A stretch of DNA of 64,000 nt from Capsicum annuum (lineage: Eukaryota > Streptophyta > Magnoliopsida > Solanales > Solanaceae), in contig NC_061118.1 of the NCBI RefSeq assembly GCF_002878395.1, positions 92,550,678-92,614,677 of the forward strand, read 5' to 3'. The notes beneath the pieces are model-generated. The model ran no database searches. It was not told the origin of the DNA and worked only from the letters and a program-made list of their open reading frames with translations. Shown here piece after piece: positions 33,751 to 46,206 of this stretch. Made by a program: the position numbers and the translations under genes. The stretch's first letter is position 1. Every line of letters starts with the position of its first letter.

Positions 33751-34960
33751 CCCCTCTCCCCTCATATTTCCTCCAGCAGAAGGACAATCCCTCTGAAGGT
33801 GACCCACTTTTCCATAAGTATAGCAGTTTCTCCCCTCAAAACAGCACTTCCCTAGATGATTCCTTTCGCAAACCTCGCACCGCGGATAAGTACAATGCTG
33901 CTGGGCCACACTTCCCTGAGACAGTGTCCTAGAGCTTTGGATCTATAAGGGTTCTGAAAACTCTAAGTTTGTCAATCTGTCGGTGGTCTGGGTGCTGGGG
34001 CGCTGGCTGCTAACTGTGCATTATTCCAAAACTTCTTATTCTTCGACCACTTATTACCCCAGTTACCACTCTACAGCTGACTCTGGTGCTAGTTTGCAGA
34101 TCTAGCTCTCTTAGCCTATCTGTCTTTCTCTCTAGTTTCAGCAATTTTTTCTTCGTCTCTTTCACCTACTGCATATGAACGGTTATTCGAGCAAAGTCTA
34201 ATATCCCCTGGCACTAAAGTACAAGGTTATCAGCAAGGCCAGATGCAAATTTCCTCATCCAGGCTCTCATATTACTAGTCAACTATGGTGCATAGCGGGC
34301 TAGTTTATTAAACTTCAAAGTGTACTCCTGGACACTCATACTGCCCTACTTCAGATTTATAAACTCTTCCGCTTTGGTCTCCCTCCACTATAGAGGAAAG
34401 AATCGATCAAGGAAAGCTTCCAAAAATTCACCCCAAACTGTGGGCTCAGCACTCTCACCTTTTGCGTCTTCCCAGTCGGTATACCACTGATTCACAACGT
34501 CCTTGAGCTGATAGGTTGCTAGTTCCACCCTTTTAACCGCATCCACATGCATCACCTTAAAGATATTTTCCATCTCATCTACGAACACCTGTGGATCTTT
34601 CTCCACCTTGGTGCCAGTGAACTTAGGTGGGTTTATCTTCATGAAATGTCCGACTCTAGTAGCCTCAAACGTAACAGATTTAGACCCAACATCTTTCAAA
34701 CACTGAGCCTGGTTAGCTATTAACTATGTCAACATATGAATAGAACGTCTGAATTTTGTATTTGGAATATCTCCCTGAGCAGTTGAGGGATGGTTGACAT
34801 TAGTCCACGGAGCTCGAGGTGGACTAGTCGGGACTCCCAAAGAAGGGACAAATTCTGGAGTGTGAGCCCTATTATGGGTTTGCATCCCATAGGTGGGACG
34901 AACCTTATCTTCCTGAGGATTCTAATCGATGATATGACGTGGAGTCATAACTGTGTTTCT
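33751..34960 (-). pseudogene. gag relic of G2
   Basis: The start is MTPRH at about 34950, followed by a Pro/Thr-rich N-terminus. The capsid domain (34388-34699) reads FMKINPPKFTGTKVEKDP, ATYQLKDVVNQWYTDWED and WGEFLEAFLDRFFPL. A basic linker and the zinc knuckle region follow (about 33820-33900; CYTYGKVGHLQRDC, where the second Cys is Tyr). Several stops are present. The domain order and the distance from the primer site are typical. Confidence 0.8.
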
Positions 34961-35142
34961 GAAATATAAGTGATCATTGATTAGGGGACAGTTCAGACTC
35001 TGAAGCACAAACTAAATCATAAAGAAGGGAAACATTTCCTAAACGCCTAGAAGTCTCCTGCTTATAAGTGTGGCGTGCTACATACCCATAAATAGGACTC
35101 TGCCCGATCTGATTTCATAGACACTCTAGGACCAAGAACCGT

Positions 35143-35154
35143 GCTTTGATATCA
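35143..35154 (-). other. Primer-binding site of G2 (tRNA-iMet type)
   Basis: Minus strand TGATATCAAAGC matches 10 of 12 bases of TGGTATCAGAGC. Four bases (AACT on the minus strand) separate it from the 5' LTR. Confidence 0.75.
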
Positions 35155-35158
35155 AGTT

Positions 35159-37283
35159 TGTCATGACCCAAACCAAGGCCTGGCCGTGACGAGCATTTCG
35201 AACAATGAAGGCCCAAAACACCCCTATCTATCTGATAATCATGTACCTAATTCATATGATCAAAGTAATGCAGAAGAAGCACAATAATTCGGAAACATGG
35301 TCATAAATATAAAAAGAAATAATAACGGGGAAATAAGGTTCCCCCAAAATCAATCAACCTCAAAACAACTGTCTGCAAAAATCTCTAACAAATGACTGAG
35401 TCAAGTAAATGTATATAAACTGGGACAAGGCCCCCAGTAGACCCCAAAACTAAATATAAGCTAAAGAACTACAGGACATAAGACCTTTTGAAACATACAA
35501 GGCTTACCACTTATCTCTGGAACTCTGTCTGAATGATCTACTGATTCTTTTAACCCCTAGACTGGGCCTCTGAACCTGAGAGGTTAGAGAGGGGAGGGGG
35601 TCAGCACAAAAGTACTGGGACGCCGAGATATCAAAACAAAACCTAATATTTTTACAAAATATAGTTGTGAGCCATTATAAAGCAATTTTGTATCAAATCA
35701 TTTGAAAGCACATGGGCATAATGCAATAGTTTCTCAACAATAATGAAATGCCACTGAGCTAGGTGGAATACCCTATATAATTTACACCAACTGCCCAACC
35801 TCGGTTGTCGCTGAGATTAGAGTATAAGTGAGGGAGAGACACACAAGACCATAAAGCATGGTGTCTCGACCCACTGGTAGTGCCCAAGATCACTTAGCCC
35901 GGGCTCCTACCTATAGTCCCAATTTGAGAATAACATAAAGTCAAGTACACAAGATCACTTAGCCTGGTACCAAATTTTCATGTCAACAAATCCATTTTCC
36001 AGCGAGGAGCCCTTACACTCAAACACCTTCTTTGGGCATCCACCTATCTCATGTAAAATCAATGTATTTAAATTTTATCTGATTCAATCAGATATCATAT
36101 TCTGTAGGGTATCGTCATACCCGACTTACAAGCCATTAAATCATATTATTCTTCTCATTCAACCATTGTATTCAACATGTTTCAACACAAATAACCCTCT
36201 CATTTTCAAGTCAAAATCATATCAATTCTCAAAATATTTCATGTCATGCTTTTCAAGATGTTTTCAAATAATTTACATCATATGCATATTCAAAACAAAT
36301 TCATATCAAGAGAGGGATTTCAAATAATTCATGCTCTCAAAATATCACCTTTTTAAAACACACACATATACATATATAATATGTCAAATCATTTGGAAGT
36401 AGGCCTAAAGACCAAATTCAATATTATAAAAACATTAAAAATATAATTATATTCGTAGTTTCAAAACCCCCATTTGTAAAACATAAATTTAAAAACCCTT
36501 GAGATTTTTGGATAACCCTACGTACCTCTATTTCCAAAGATAATCCATGTTTCTTGAAGCTTGCAGATTGGTGATTCCAAATATGTAATTATCTTCGAAA
36601 ACCTACGGTCAAATCTTGAACTATTTGGGTTTTTATTTTGAAACCCTAAGGAGAATCCTTGAGCACTTTTGATGAATGAAGGTGTATTTTGGGGTCCTTG
36701 GAACTGAATTTTGTGTTATAGGGCTAAGGGTGGAAAAGGACTATTTTGTCCCAAAAATGGAGTGTTTAAGTCACTTGAATTCTTTACATAGGTGTGACCC
36801 ATCACATTGCCTATGTTTACATAGGTGCCGCCTAGGCTATCACCTATGTTTACATAGGCGCCGCCTAGGCTATCTCCTATGCTTTCCAGTGTCCATGGGC
36901 GATTGGTTAGGCGATACATATCACTTTGAAAGGCCATAACTTCTTGCTCGGGTGTTGGATTTTGGCAAAATTTGTATCGTTGGAATGCTAACTCGAAGAC
37001 CTATCATTTGACATATAGTAGGCTCCCTAATTCGACATATACAGATAGTTATGGTCGATGGAAGCTGACATAATTTATAATGTCTACTAAAACTTAGTCG
37101 ATCAAAATAGTTTCAACTCGTCTTTGAGATAAGGACCTCTATGGTCTAAATTTAATCTTGAATGGATTCACATACTACACAAATAATTATCATGCTGTAT
37201 TGGCATAGGATTTTATGGCTTCAAGATTTATCCACATATCAAAATCATGGTCTGTATTATAGCCCGAAATGTGGGGCGTTACA
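35159..37283 (-). repeat. 5' LTR of G2
   Basis: Plus-strand ends are TGTCATGACCC and GGGGCGTTACA; length 2.13 kb. It carries the three hairpin units at 36783-36881. It is continuous through the region where the other LTR has the gap, so it can serve as a guide for that region. Confidence 0.9.
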
Positions 37284-37288
37284 ATTTA

Positions 37289-38210
37289 TTCTCATGGTTA
37301 ATGAGTTTCCCTTGGTGTTTCCTAATGATCTTACCGGTGTTTCTTTCGATAGGGAAATTGATTTTAGAATTGATCTTATTCCGGACACTCATCCGATTTC
37401 TATCCCTCCTTATAGAATGGCTCCTGTAGAGCTAAAAGAGATTAAGAAGCAATTGAAAAACCTCTTAGATAAAGGTTTTATCCATCCTAGTATGTCTCCA
37501 TGGGTTGATCCTATGTTGTTCGAGTGTAAAAAGGATAGTTCCCTTCGCATGTGCATTGATTATTGTTAATTGAACAAAGTGACCATAAAGAATAAATATC
37601 CTCTTCCTAGGATCAATGATTTTTCTTATCAACTTCATGGTGCAAAGTATTTCTCTAAGATTGATCTTAGATCGGGTTATTATCAGCTTAATATTAGGGA
37701 TGCGGATATCCCTAAGACGGATTTTAGAACCCAGTATGGTCATTATGAGTTTCTTGTTATGTCATTTGGGTTGACTAATACCCCAACATCATTTACGAAC
37801 TAGATGAATAGGGTTTTCCATCCGTTCTTAGACATGTTGGTCATTGTCTTCATTGATGATATCTTAGTGTAGTCTAAGAGTGAGGAGGATTATGTAGATC
37901 ACCTCTGTGCCGTGTCGCAAACTTTAAAGGATCATCATTTTTACATCAAGTTCTCTAAGTGTGAGTTTTGGTTGAAAGCCGTAGATTTTGTTAGTCACGT
38001 CACCTCTAATGAAGGGATCATGGTAGAACCCCAAAAGGTTGATAAGGTTAAGAAGTGGCCTAGACCTATGACTCCGACCTATATTTAGAGCTTTTCTGGG
38101 CTAGCCGGTTATTATAAAAGGTTTGTTGAGAGTTTCTTGATCATAGCTGCCCCATTGACTAAGTTGACCCCAAAAAAAGTTAAGTTCAGGTGGTCTGATA
38201 TGTGTTTGAG
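37289..38210 (+). pseudogene. Reverse transcriptase of G1 (right of G2)
   Basis: It begins VNEFPLVFPNDLTGVSFD and continues HPISIPPYRMAPVELKE, LRMCIDYC (stop follows), [48 protein letters not shown] and [13 protein letters not shown]. The catalytic VFIDDILV at 37848-37869 keeps both aspartates; a stop follows in place of Tyr. The thumb has [13 protein letters not shown] and VESFLIIAAPLTKL. The frame is otherwise continuous to 38205, where it shifts. Confidence 0.85.
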
Positions 38211-38700
38211 GGAAGTTTTGAGAAGATGACAAATAAATTGACTTCAGCTCTAGTTTTGACCTTGCCCAAAGGTAGTGATGGTTTCGTGGTTTATTGTGAT
38301 TCTTCCTATGTCGGTCTTGGTTGCGTGTTGACACAACATGATAGGGTGGTGGCCTATGCTTCTAGGAAATTGAAAGTTCATGAGAAGAACTACCCATGAC
38401 TTAGAGTTACTATCCATGGTCTTTGCTTTGATAATTTAGAGGCATTATCTCTATGTCATTTATGTTGATATCTTCTTCGACCATAAGAATCTCCAATAAG
38501 TATTTACTAAAAAGAACTTGAATCTCTAGCAAATAAGGTGGTTTGAGCTATTGAAAGACTATGATATAAGCCTTCATTACCATCCTGGTAAGGCAAATAT
38601 AGTTGTCGATTCTCTTAGTAGATTGTTCATGGGAAGTTTGGCCCATGTACGTAAGTATAAGCGGAAATTGGTGAAGAACATTCACTATTTGGCTAGTCTT
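38202..38700 (+). pseudogene. RNase H relic of G1
   Basis: After a frameshift, 38202-38399 reads [20 protein letters not shown] (first Asp kept) and [17 protein letters not shown]. The rest needs frame changes: a TDH-like region is decayed, and HYHPGKA followed by SLSRLF near 38575-38640 is the usual end of the domain. Non-functional. Confidence 0.8.
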
Positions 38701-38788
38701 AGAGTTTGACTTGCAGACTCCAAGGACGGTGGTGTATTTGTGCTTTCAGTATCTTAGTCATCTCTTGTTGTTGAGATAAAGGAAAAAA

Positions 38789-40200
38789 GTGTTGGACCTT
38801 AACTTGGTGAAGATCAATAGTAATGTGGGTCAAGATAAGGTTGCGAACTTTGTAATTGGTGGTGATGGTATCTTGAGGTACCAAGGTAGGGTATGTGTTC
38901 CTAACATTGATGGATTAAGGGAAAGAGTCATGGATGAGGCTCATGGATCCCGTTATACTATTCACCCCAGTTCTACCATGATATATCATGAGCTTAGAGA
39001 GTTCTATTGGTGGGGTAATATGAAGCGTGGTGTGGCTAGCTATATGGCCTAGTGTATGGTGTGTCGATAAGTGAAAGTTGAGCACATGAGGCCCAGTAGT
39101 TTGTACCAAGAGATCTCCTTGCCCAAGTAGGAATGGGAGGCAATTAATATGGATTTCTTTACCGTTGTTCCTAGATCTTAGAATTAATGTGATTCAATTT
39201 GGGTCATTGTTGATAGAATGACTAAGTCTACCCATTTTTTGCCCGTGAGAACTAGTTTGTCGATGGAAGATTATGCTAAGTTGTATCTTGCAGAGATCTT
39301 GAAGTTGCACGGTGCTTTGATATCTATTATCTCAGATCATGGTCCTCTATTTTCATCCCACTTTTGGAAGTAGTTCCAAAGGGGTTTGGGCATTAGAGTG
39401 TGCCGTAGTACCATTTTCCACCCGTAAACGGATAGGCAAGCGAAAAGGACCATTCAAACTTTGGAGGATATGTTGTGGGATTGTGTGATTAATTAAGGTG
39501 GTGGTTGGTATGACCATTTACCTTTGATCAAGTTTGCCTATAATAATAGTTACCACTCTAGTATTAGCATGGCACCTTTTGAGGCATTGTATGGTAGGAG
39601 GTGTTGATCTTCTATTGGGTGGTACAAAGTTGGTGAGGGTAAATTGCTTGGCCCCGTCTAGTTCACCAAGCCTTATAAAAGGTGAAGGTGATTTATGATA
39701 GATTAAAAATCGCTCAAAGTTGCCAAATGTCATATGCGGATGTGAGGCATAGGGACTTAGAGTTTAATGTTGGCGATTGGGTATTATTGAAAGTTTCTCC
39801 CACGAAGGGAGTGATGTGGTTTGGTAAAACGGGGAAGCTTATTCCCCGGTATGTTGGTCCCTACTTGATTTTGAAGAGGGTTGGCAATGTTTCCTATGAG
39901 TTGGTGTTGCCTTCTAGTATGAACTCCATTGTTCGATGTCTCTATGTTGTGGAAATATGTGGGTGATCCTTCATTGGTTGTTTCTTTGAATGACCTGTAT
40001 TTTAGAGTCCTTGTCCTATAAGGAAATCCTGGTGAGGATCCTAGATCGGTAAGTTTGCTGGTTACAAATAAAAAAAGTGGCTTCGGTGATGGTTCTATGG
40101 AGGAACCAAAAGTCTGAGAAAGCCACTTGGGAGGAAGAAGAGGACATAAAGTCAAAGTCTCCGCATTTGTTTCCTATTCCGAAAACTTGTGATGGAGGTA
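38789..40200 (+). pseudogene. Integrase and chromodomain-like relic of G1
   Basis: The zinc finger part has RERVMDEAHGSRYTIHPSST and YWWGNMKRG; a stop follows before CMVCR. The core has WVIVDRMTKSTHFLPVRT (first Asp) and ISIISDHGPLFSSHFWK (second Asp). In the GQAER block the catalytic Glu is Lys (DRQAKRTIQ, about 39430-39460). The C-terminal part (39682-39966) has VSPTKGVMWFGKTGKL. The chromodomain-like end, EESHLGGRRGH-like out of frame, lies at 40080-40150. Many stops. Confidence 0.8.
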
Positions 40201-40209
40201 TGTGTTAAT

Positions 40210-40658
40210 TCCCTTGCCTTGATTTATGTCTTCGATAGACAATGGGTTGAAGTAACTAATGTTTGAAATTGAGTTATGTCTTATTTGTATAATGGTTTAA
40301 AGTACCCGAGTTTGAATTGATTGTTTCTTGTTAAACTATGGGTTCAAGTCCCTAATGCTTTGAAACTATGTCCTAAGTACCTTGAGTTGATTCACATCTT
40401 TGATAGATGATGGGTTAAAGTCCCTAATTTTGTAAGTTAATTTATATCCTTGAAAGTTGATGGGTTGAAGTCCCTAGTTTGTGAAATGAGTAAGTGTTGA
40501 TGAGCAATGGGTTTGAGTCTCGAAATCGATGAAATGAATGAATGATTGATGATGAGCATGATGTGTGTTGTCTTTGTTGAATGCATGCTTTAACACTGTG
40601 TAAAGGTTTATTTGAGGTATATTGATGTGTTAAATTGTGTTTATTTTTGCCTTACCCC
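40210..40658 (+). repeat. 3' untranslated region of G1 with a phrase array
   Basis: Six spaced variants of ATGGGTTNAAGTCCCTAAT occur between 40250 and 40510 (for example at about 40341, 40408 and 40459). This is close to the phrase repeated in the LTRs of G1. No gene is seen. Confidence 0.65.
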
Positions 40659-40693
40659 TCATTTGTGGATGAATGATACAAGTGGGGGAGAAT
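40659..40693 (+). other. Pre-tract inverted repeat and polypurine tract of G1
   Basis: TCATTTGTGGATGAATGA (40659-40676) has arms TCATT and AATGA. AGTGGGGGAGAAT (40681-40693) abuts the LTR. Confidence 0.7.
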
Positions 40694-42772
40694 TGAAATG
40701 CCTAGACTTTGGACCCTTTATAAAACTTCATCATTTGATGTAACTGGATGGGTACTCGTACCCCTAATCAGGGTCATTTTCCAGATTTTAACTAAGGGCC
40801 TTGTGGTCATTTCCCATGTCAATAACCCTAAGCCCTCTCATAATATAAGTGTGCATATCCTCCAAAACATCCATTTTAATGGATGAAACACCCTAAATAC
40901 TCTCCCAAGCTTATCTTTGAAGAATTGGAAGCTATGGTTTCAAGAGTGGTCTTCAAGAGGCAAAGGGGAGTCAATATTCTTGGTGATTCATCTTTTTTAA
41001 GGCATGTGCCTCTTACCCTTTCTTAATAACTCTAAACCCATGTATTTCACACTTGGATTAGTAATTGTACATGGTGGTTTTGAAATAAAATTAAAAGGGT
41101 TTCGTTGACTAATGATGAATAATGATAATTCTTACTTAGACTTATGCTTATACATGTTATTGATGGTATTTTGCATATGTGATTGCTTGTTGTATATGGT
41201 CTAACATGTCGGTCTTGAGTAACCCTAGTCTTGATGGTTTCTACCATGAAATTGGCCTTGGTAAAGGTATGTACACAAGGTGTTTGTGAAAATGTCTAAG
41301 TGAGATATGTAGTACATGATGATAAGGATTTGAACTAGGTCGATGCCCCAAAATGTATGAATTCTTGATAAATGATATTGTGAAGGTAAAATAAGCCATG
41401 TATTGTGTAATTGATGACCTTAATGGCTTGATGAATAAGAAGAGGGTACCTAACATGAAGATGAACTTGAACTGTGTGTTGAACTAAATTGTGGTATAGA
41501 ATTTCTAATAAAGTGTGAATGGCTTGTAAGGGTCTTGAGGACCATAGTTTAAATTGTATGATGATTTGAACTAAGGTATTAACCTATTTAAATAGTTGAG
41601 CAATGGAGGATCCCATGAAGACCATGTGGTCATGTATGGTGTTGAATTGGTTAAATCGATTAAAGTCCTTATGAGTGGAATTGAATGTATGAGGTTGCAT
41701 GTACAAAGGGTTAGAGTCCCAATGTCGACTAATGATAGTCTTGAGGTTAAAGTCCCTTGCCTAATGAAATCGCTTGTGGTTAAAGTCCCTTACATAATGA
41801 GATCTCGTAAGGTTGAAGTGCCTCGCCAAATGAATTGGCTTGGGTTTAGAGTCCCCTATCTAACATGCCATGTGGTTAGAGTCCCATGACAAATGTGTGA
41901 AAAGGTGGTTAGAGTCCCTTGCTTGAGCGAATGTGTGAGAGAGGTCAGAGTCCCTTACGTCTATGAATGTGTGTGAGTGGTTAGAGTCCCTCAATTAAAT
42001 GGATGTATATGTGGTTAAGTCCCTTACTTGTTGATATGTGAATATGGTTAAAGTCCTATGCCTAGTGAGGAATGCTTAAATCTATAAGTGTGGAAGGTTG
42101 AAGTCCTCCATTGCATGTATGATGAATGAGTGCTCCCAAAGTGTGATAAATGTTGTCCCCTTCATTAGCATGTGATATGTCTATATAAATATATGGATAA
42201 GGTTATGAATGTGATTAAATATGATATATTGCTTGTTTTTGAATGATGATGTTATTTTATCTTTATCCTTGAGTTACATGCTAGCGTTCCAACAGCTATC
42301 TATCTCCGGACGCTATGTCCCTATGCGACATAGGGGCTGAAGCATCTTCTTCTCTTCCTATGTAGTGATTAGATGATTCAAAGAAGTTAGTATAATTACT
42401 TTGAGTGGTGAGCTTCCTTTCTTCGGAAGATATTTATCCTTGGTCTCCTATCTTTAGACTTAGTCATTTTTTTTAATTGGTTTGGCCATTGTCGGGGGCT
42501 TGTCCCGAGATAACATTTCTAAACTCGGATTTGTATAAAGGTATTGTTGATGACTGTGGACTTGGGTATATTGTCTAGTCATAGATATTTATGAAATGGT
42601 TAGATATTGTTTAAGTTATGACTTATGGTATGTTTTCCGCTTTCTCATTTTTGTTTGGGATTCACCAGACCCTTGTGATTAATGTGATGAATATGATGGG
42701 TTATCGAGGTGACCTCCATTTTAGGTGAGCTTAAGGTACCCAAATGACATGGACCAATTTTGGGGCATGTTA
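40694..42772 (+). repeat. 3' LTR of G1
   Basis: It starts TGAAATGCCTAGA and ends GGGGCATGTTA, where the 5' copy has GGGGCATGACA; 2.08 kb. The phrase array GGTTARAGTCCC fills 41708-42064, with about a dozen copies. The right flank is the LTR of element C. Confidence 0.8.
40750..40849 (+). promoter_or_regulatory. Short palindrome and TATA-like box of LTR G1
   Basis: GGGTACTCGTACCC (40750-40763) has 6-base arms. ATAATATAAG at 40840-40849 is a TATA-like box about 77 bases downstream. The tract is much shorter than in the other families. Confidence 0.4.
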
Positions 42773-43779
42773 GTTACTAATTAACCTTATACTAAAGGCT
42801 CAACAGTCTCAACTATGTCTAACATGTGTAAATAAGTCCACAAGGGCTAACACAAGCCCTGGCCTAACGTAGGTCGGAGGAACCCTCTTTTAATCCTCGA
42901 ATTCATATTTACGAAACTTCTACCCCAGACTAAGATAAGGTGTCTATATTGACTTATAGATGGTACATAATCCATAATTATCCTTAAGATAGGAATTCAA
43001 CAAAGAACACGGGCAATTAAGTCAAATCCACCTAAATTACAATTTCTAGATAGCTAAATAGTCCACATAAGGATATTCATAGTAATCACGCTTCCAACAC
43101 TTAAACTATATCCCAAATCTAACATAATATCATAATCATTCTATGAATTAGCTCAATCTATGAAGAAAGCACTAGGATCCTAAAGATGTAATAAGCAGTT
43201 CACTTTACAGGGTCAAGTTACTCATCTAATACCCAACCTCAATAATCAAGGCTAAGTCATGGTGTTCTACCCTTAATCAAACTTAACATTCACATTCATA
43301 TGCAATATATAACACACATAATCTTGTGAACAAGATTAAAAAAAATTCTACCTTAATGATGAACTGCAAATCCTTGAATTATTCAACAAACGTCTGTTTT
43401 CACTCCACGATCCCAAAATGCCTCTATGTTGTCAAAATCGTGATCTATGTGTCATTAGAAATCAAATGACACCAATATTTTCATATACCAAGTTAGGTTA
43501 AATTTTGAATAAAAAAATAGGCCCACGGGGCCCATAAAAAGAATCCAAAATTCAACTCGTCCCAAGGTCTCTCGAAGGATAAGGAAGTTTTGCTCAAAAG
43601 TTAAGCATAAATGGAAAATAAATTAGGTCTCAGAAAAGCCTTTAAAGTTTAGGAATTCAAAGCCCTATTTCTAAGAACTTATGAAGAAACTGAAGGAATC
43701 TTACCACGGAGTAATTGCTAACCAAGCTCCCCAAACTATATACAAGCTTCAATCCCACATTATCTCGCATCCAGGGTTT
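42773..43779 (-). repeat. LTR of element C, right copy, first piece
   Basis: It aligns with 19930-20934 of the left copy (for example AACCTTATACTAAAGGCTCA and AACATTCACATTCA). The left end is the insertion point of G1; the right end is the insertion point of G3, in the tract CCAGGGTTTT. Confidence 0.8.
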
Positions 43780-45241
43780 TGTAATGCCCCAAGAACCTAT
43801 CCCGAGACGTCACATAGTGCTCAAGGCTACATGTGGCCTCAAGCTAACCCTATAAACTTGTCATCACTTTCAGAACTCATTATAGCACAAATTATGCTAA
43901 GATAAAGAGGAATAACCATGTCATGAACATACTGAAACATGAAATAATATTGCCCTGTACAAACAAAATACTGGAATCTCTGTATATGCTGATACACTAG
44001 TCTGACAAATCCTCTACTACATAGGACTAAAGAGCCATTGGGACAGATCCCCAACTAACTCGTACTGAACTGAAAGTAAACAACCATCAATTAATAAAAA
44101 AAAATTTGAGACATAGGTCCTCAAACCATGAGGACTCACCAATTGCAGAAGTCTAGAGGAAGGTACTCAAAGATCACTGTCGCTGCTGAGATGGAGCACC
44201 TGAACCTATATCACGATGAAATATAGAATACAAAAGAGTATGAGAGTCAGTACTTGGGAATGTACTGAGTATGCGGGGGTGGATGCAGCATTTAAATAAT
44301 ATCATAAATGTATAAGAAAATCATACTTGTTGACCATAATAATAATTCTCTTCACTTGAATTATCTGAAACATTTTTCTCATAAATCATCAGTAGTAATA
44401 CGTGCTTCATAAATCTCGTAAATGATTTATCTCAACTCAAACTCCTTAACTCATGACTTAGAGTGACTCGGTAACTCAAGAGACTTAAATCATTATGGAC
44501 GTGAGAGTTTCTTATAACTGACATGATTACACCATGTGAGCCGCTTGGAGCCCAACGTTTTGCGCTCCTAAGGAGAGAACCCCACATTGGCAGGTGTGTC
44601 GTACTCTTTCCAGGGAGTACAACCTCAATATCATCATTAAAATCTCATACTTGTCCTTTGGCCCACAACTATCAACATCAATCCTATGGTGGCACGTAGT
44701 TCTGGAGAAATACCACATTTCTCGCTCGGTGCTAAATACTCCTCCCAGACTCAGCTCAGAATACGTTAGGAAATCCACCTCAATCAATATCAACTCATAG
44801 GTCTATCATGATGACCAAAACAACAGTATATTTCATCGGTAAATCATATACGACTGTGGATTCCTAACTCGACTCAAATTCAAACAATGTTTCTCAACAT
44901 CAAGTACATTTGCTTATCAAATCATTTCATATGCCAAAGCTTCAAGGAAACATCATCAAACTCATTCTTGACTTTCAATTCAAATAGCGATACATATATA
45001 TATTCAATAGTTAAATTTCTCATAGAAAAATACAAATTTTGACACTTATCATAAATCACTTAGAAATCATCAATATATATAATGACAATATACATCACAT
45101 GGAATAAATACTCAATTTAAGAAGCATGATGGTGAAATAACCATAAATATCAAGCTTATTCAACTCAAGTCTCATAAATCATACATAAAGAAATTTTGGT
45201 GTAAACCCACTTGCAAAATCATGTAAATCAATAATAGAAAG

Positions 45242-45305
45242 TAAATCTTTAGGCACAAAAACGAAAGGAGTGTTAAATCTTTAGGCACAAAAACGAAAGG
45301 AGTGT
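45242..45305. repeat. 32-base tandem duplication private to the 3' LTR of G3
   Basis: The unit from TAAATCTTTAGGCAC to GGAGTGT occurs twice here and once in the 5' LTR (near 52711), so it arose after insertion. Confidence 0.9.
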
Positions 45306-45573
45306 TCTTGTTGGAACCCCACATACCTTAGATTTTGATTTTGAAGATATAAAAACTTGCTAGAAACTTCTTTCTCACACTTTTAGACCAAGACCTTACT
45401 GCCTTTGACTTGAGGAGCTTAGTTCTTGAACAACTTGAAGAAATTTATGGGAGATTTCTTGAATTTCTTGGAGATGATTTGATTTTTGGGTTTGGAAGAA
45501 ACCCTAGTTTTCTAGAGAATTCTTGAAAGAGTTTTGAAGAGAAATGAAGAAAAAATGATTTTTTCTTATCTAC

Positions 45574-45990
45574 ATAGATATATATATAAGGCCACAAGGA
45601 GCAGAAATGACCAAGATGCGCTTTTGAAAAATGCTAAAATTTGCTGATCGGGGCCTGTGACGGTCTACCTAATGGTCCGTCAGAGGGACTGACAGTCGAC
45701 CAAGTCATCCATCACTCGAACACCATAAATAGAACTTACTGCCTTGACGTGACGGTTGATTTAACGGTCCATCAAAAAAGTGATGGTCCACCAAGTCATC
45801 CGTCACTTGATGGCCAGAAATGAGACATTCTGTCTCGGTCTGAAGAACACCTTGACGGTCCGTCAACTTTGTGACGGTCTACAACTTTGACCGTCACACG
45901 ACATCCCAAAAAGGGAGCTACTTCCTTGGCTTGACGGGATACTTGACGGCTCACCAAGGACCTGACTGTCAAGGTCGACCGTCAAGCCTA
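45574..45990 (-). promoter_or_regulatory. TATA region and palindromic tract of LTR G3
   Basis: Minus strand: CCTTATATATATATC (45577-45592) is a TATA box. About 55 bases upstream begins a tract (45648-45985) with TTGACGGTCCGTCAA (45852-45866, 7-base arms), GTGACGGTC, CCGTCACAC and GTCGACCGTC. The 5' LTR has the same tract at 53115-53475 and a longer AT run in place of the TATA region (52995-53062). Confidence 0.65.
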
Positions 45991-46206
45991 GGCTATCCGA
46001 TAGCATTTAGTAAAACGGCTATAACTCACTCATCCGATGTCGAATTTCGATGAAATTGGTATTGATGGAAAGCTTATTCAATGCTCTATATGAAAAAAGT
46101 GGAAATTAGAGAAATACAACATAGTTTAAACATCAATCACTTTGGAAGTCATACATATCCATTCAATAGGATAAATTTAGGCTTAAGGAATGATCGGGGT
46201 ATTACA

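Larger units (their letters stand above)
27740..37283 (-). mobile_element. Element G2: full-length minus-strand Ty3/gypsy retrotransposon
   Basis: The LTRs are 27740-30109 (3', containing the assembly gap) and 35159-37283 (5'). The target duplication is ATTCA (27735-27739) and ATTTA (37284-37288), one mismatch. The primer site lies at 35143-35154 and the polypurine tract at 30110-30122. Gag, protease, RT, RNase H, integrase and chromodomain are in normal order on the minus strand, each with a few stops. It sits between the protease and RT of G1. Confidence 0.9.
24280..42772 (+). mobile_element. Element G1: long-LTR Ty3/gypsy retrotransposon, split by G2
   Basis: Plus-strand order: 5'-truncated LTR (24280-25725), tRNA-iMet-type primer site (25729-25740), gag (25937-27100), protease (27160-27699), then G2 (27740-37283), then RT, RNase H and integrase (37289-40200), a repeat-rich 3' untranslated region, polypurine tract and full 3' LTR (40694-42772). 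The protease tail left of G2 and the RT start right of G2 continue each other. It sits in the LTR of element C, and a deletion removed the start of its 5' LTR. Confidence 0.85.
43780..46206 (-). repeat. 3' LTR of G3
   Basis: Plus-strand ends are TGTAATGCCCC and GGGGTATTACA, 2427 bases. It carries a private 32-base tandem duplication (45242-45305). It differs from the 5' LTR at about 9 of the first 100 bases, nearly all C/T or A/G. Confidence 0.95.

Noticed and set aside
36676..36939. Same open frames in the second G2 LTR
   Set aside because: Same reason; stops and frame differ between the two LTRs, so there is no protein-level constraint.
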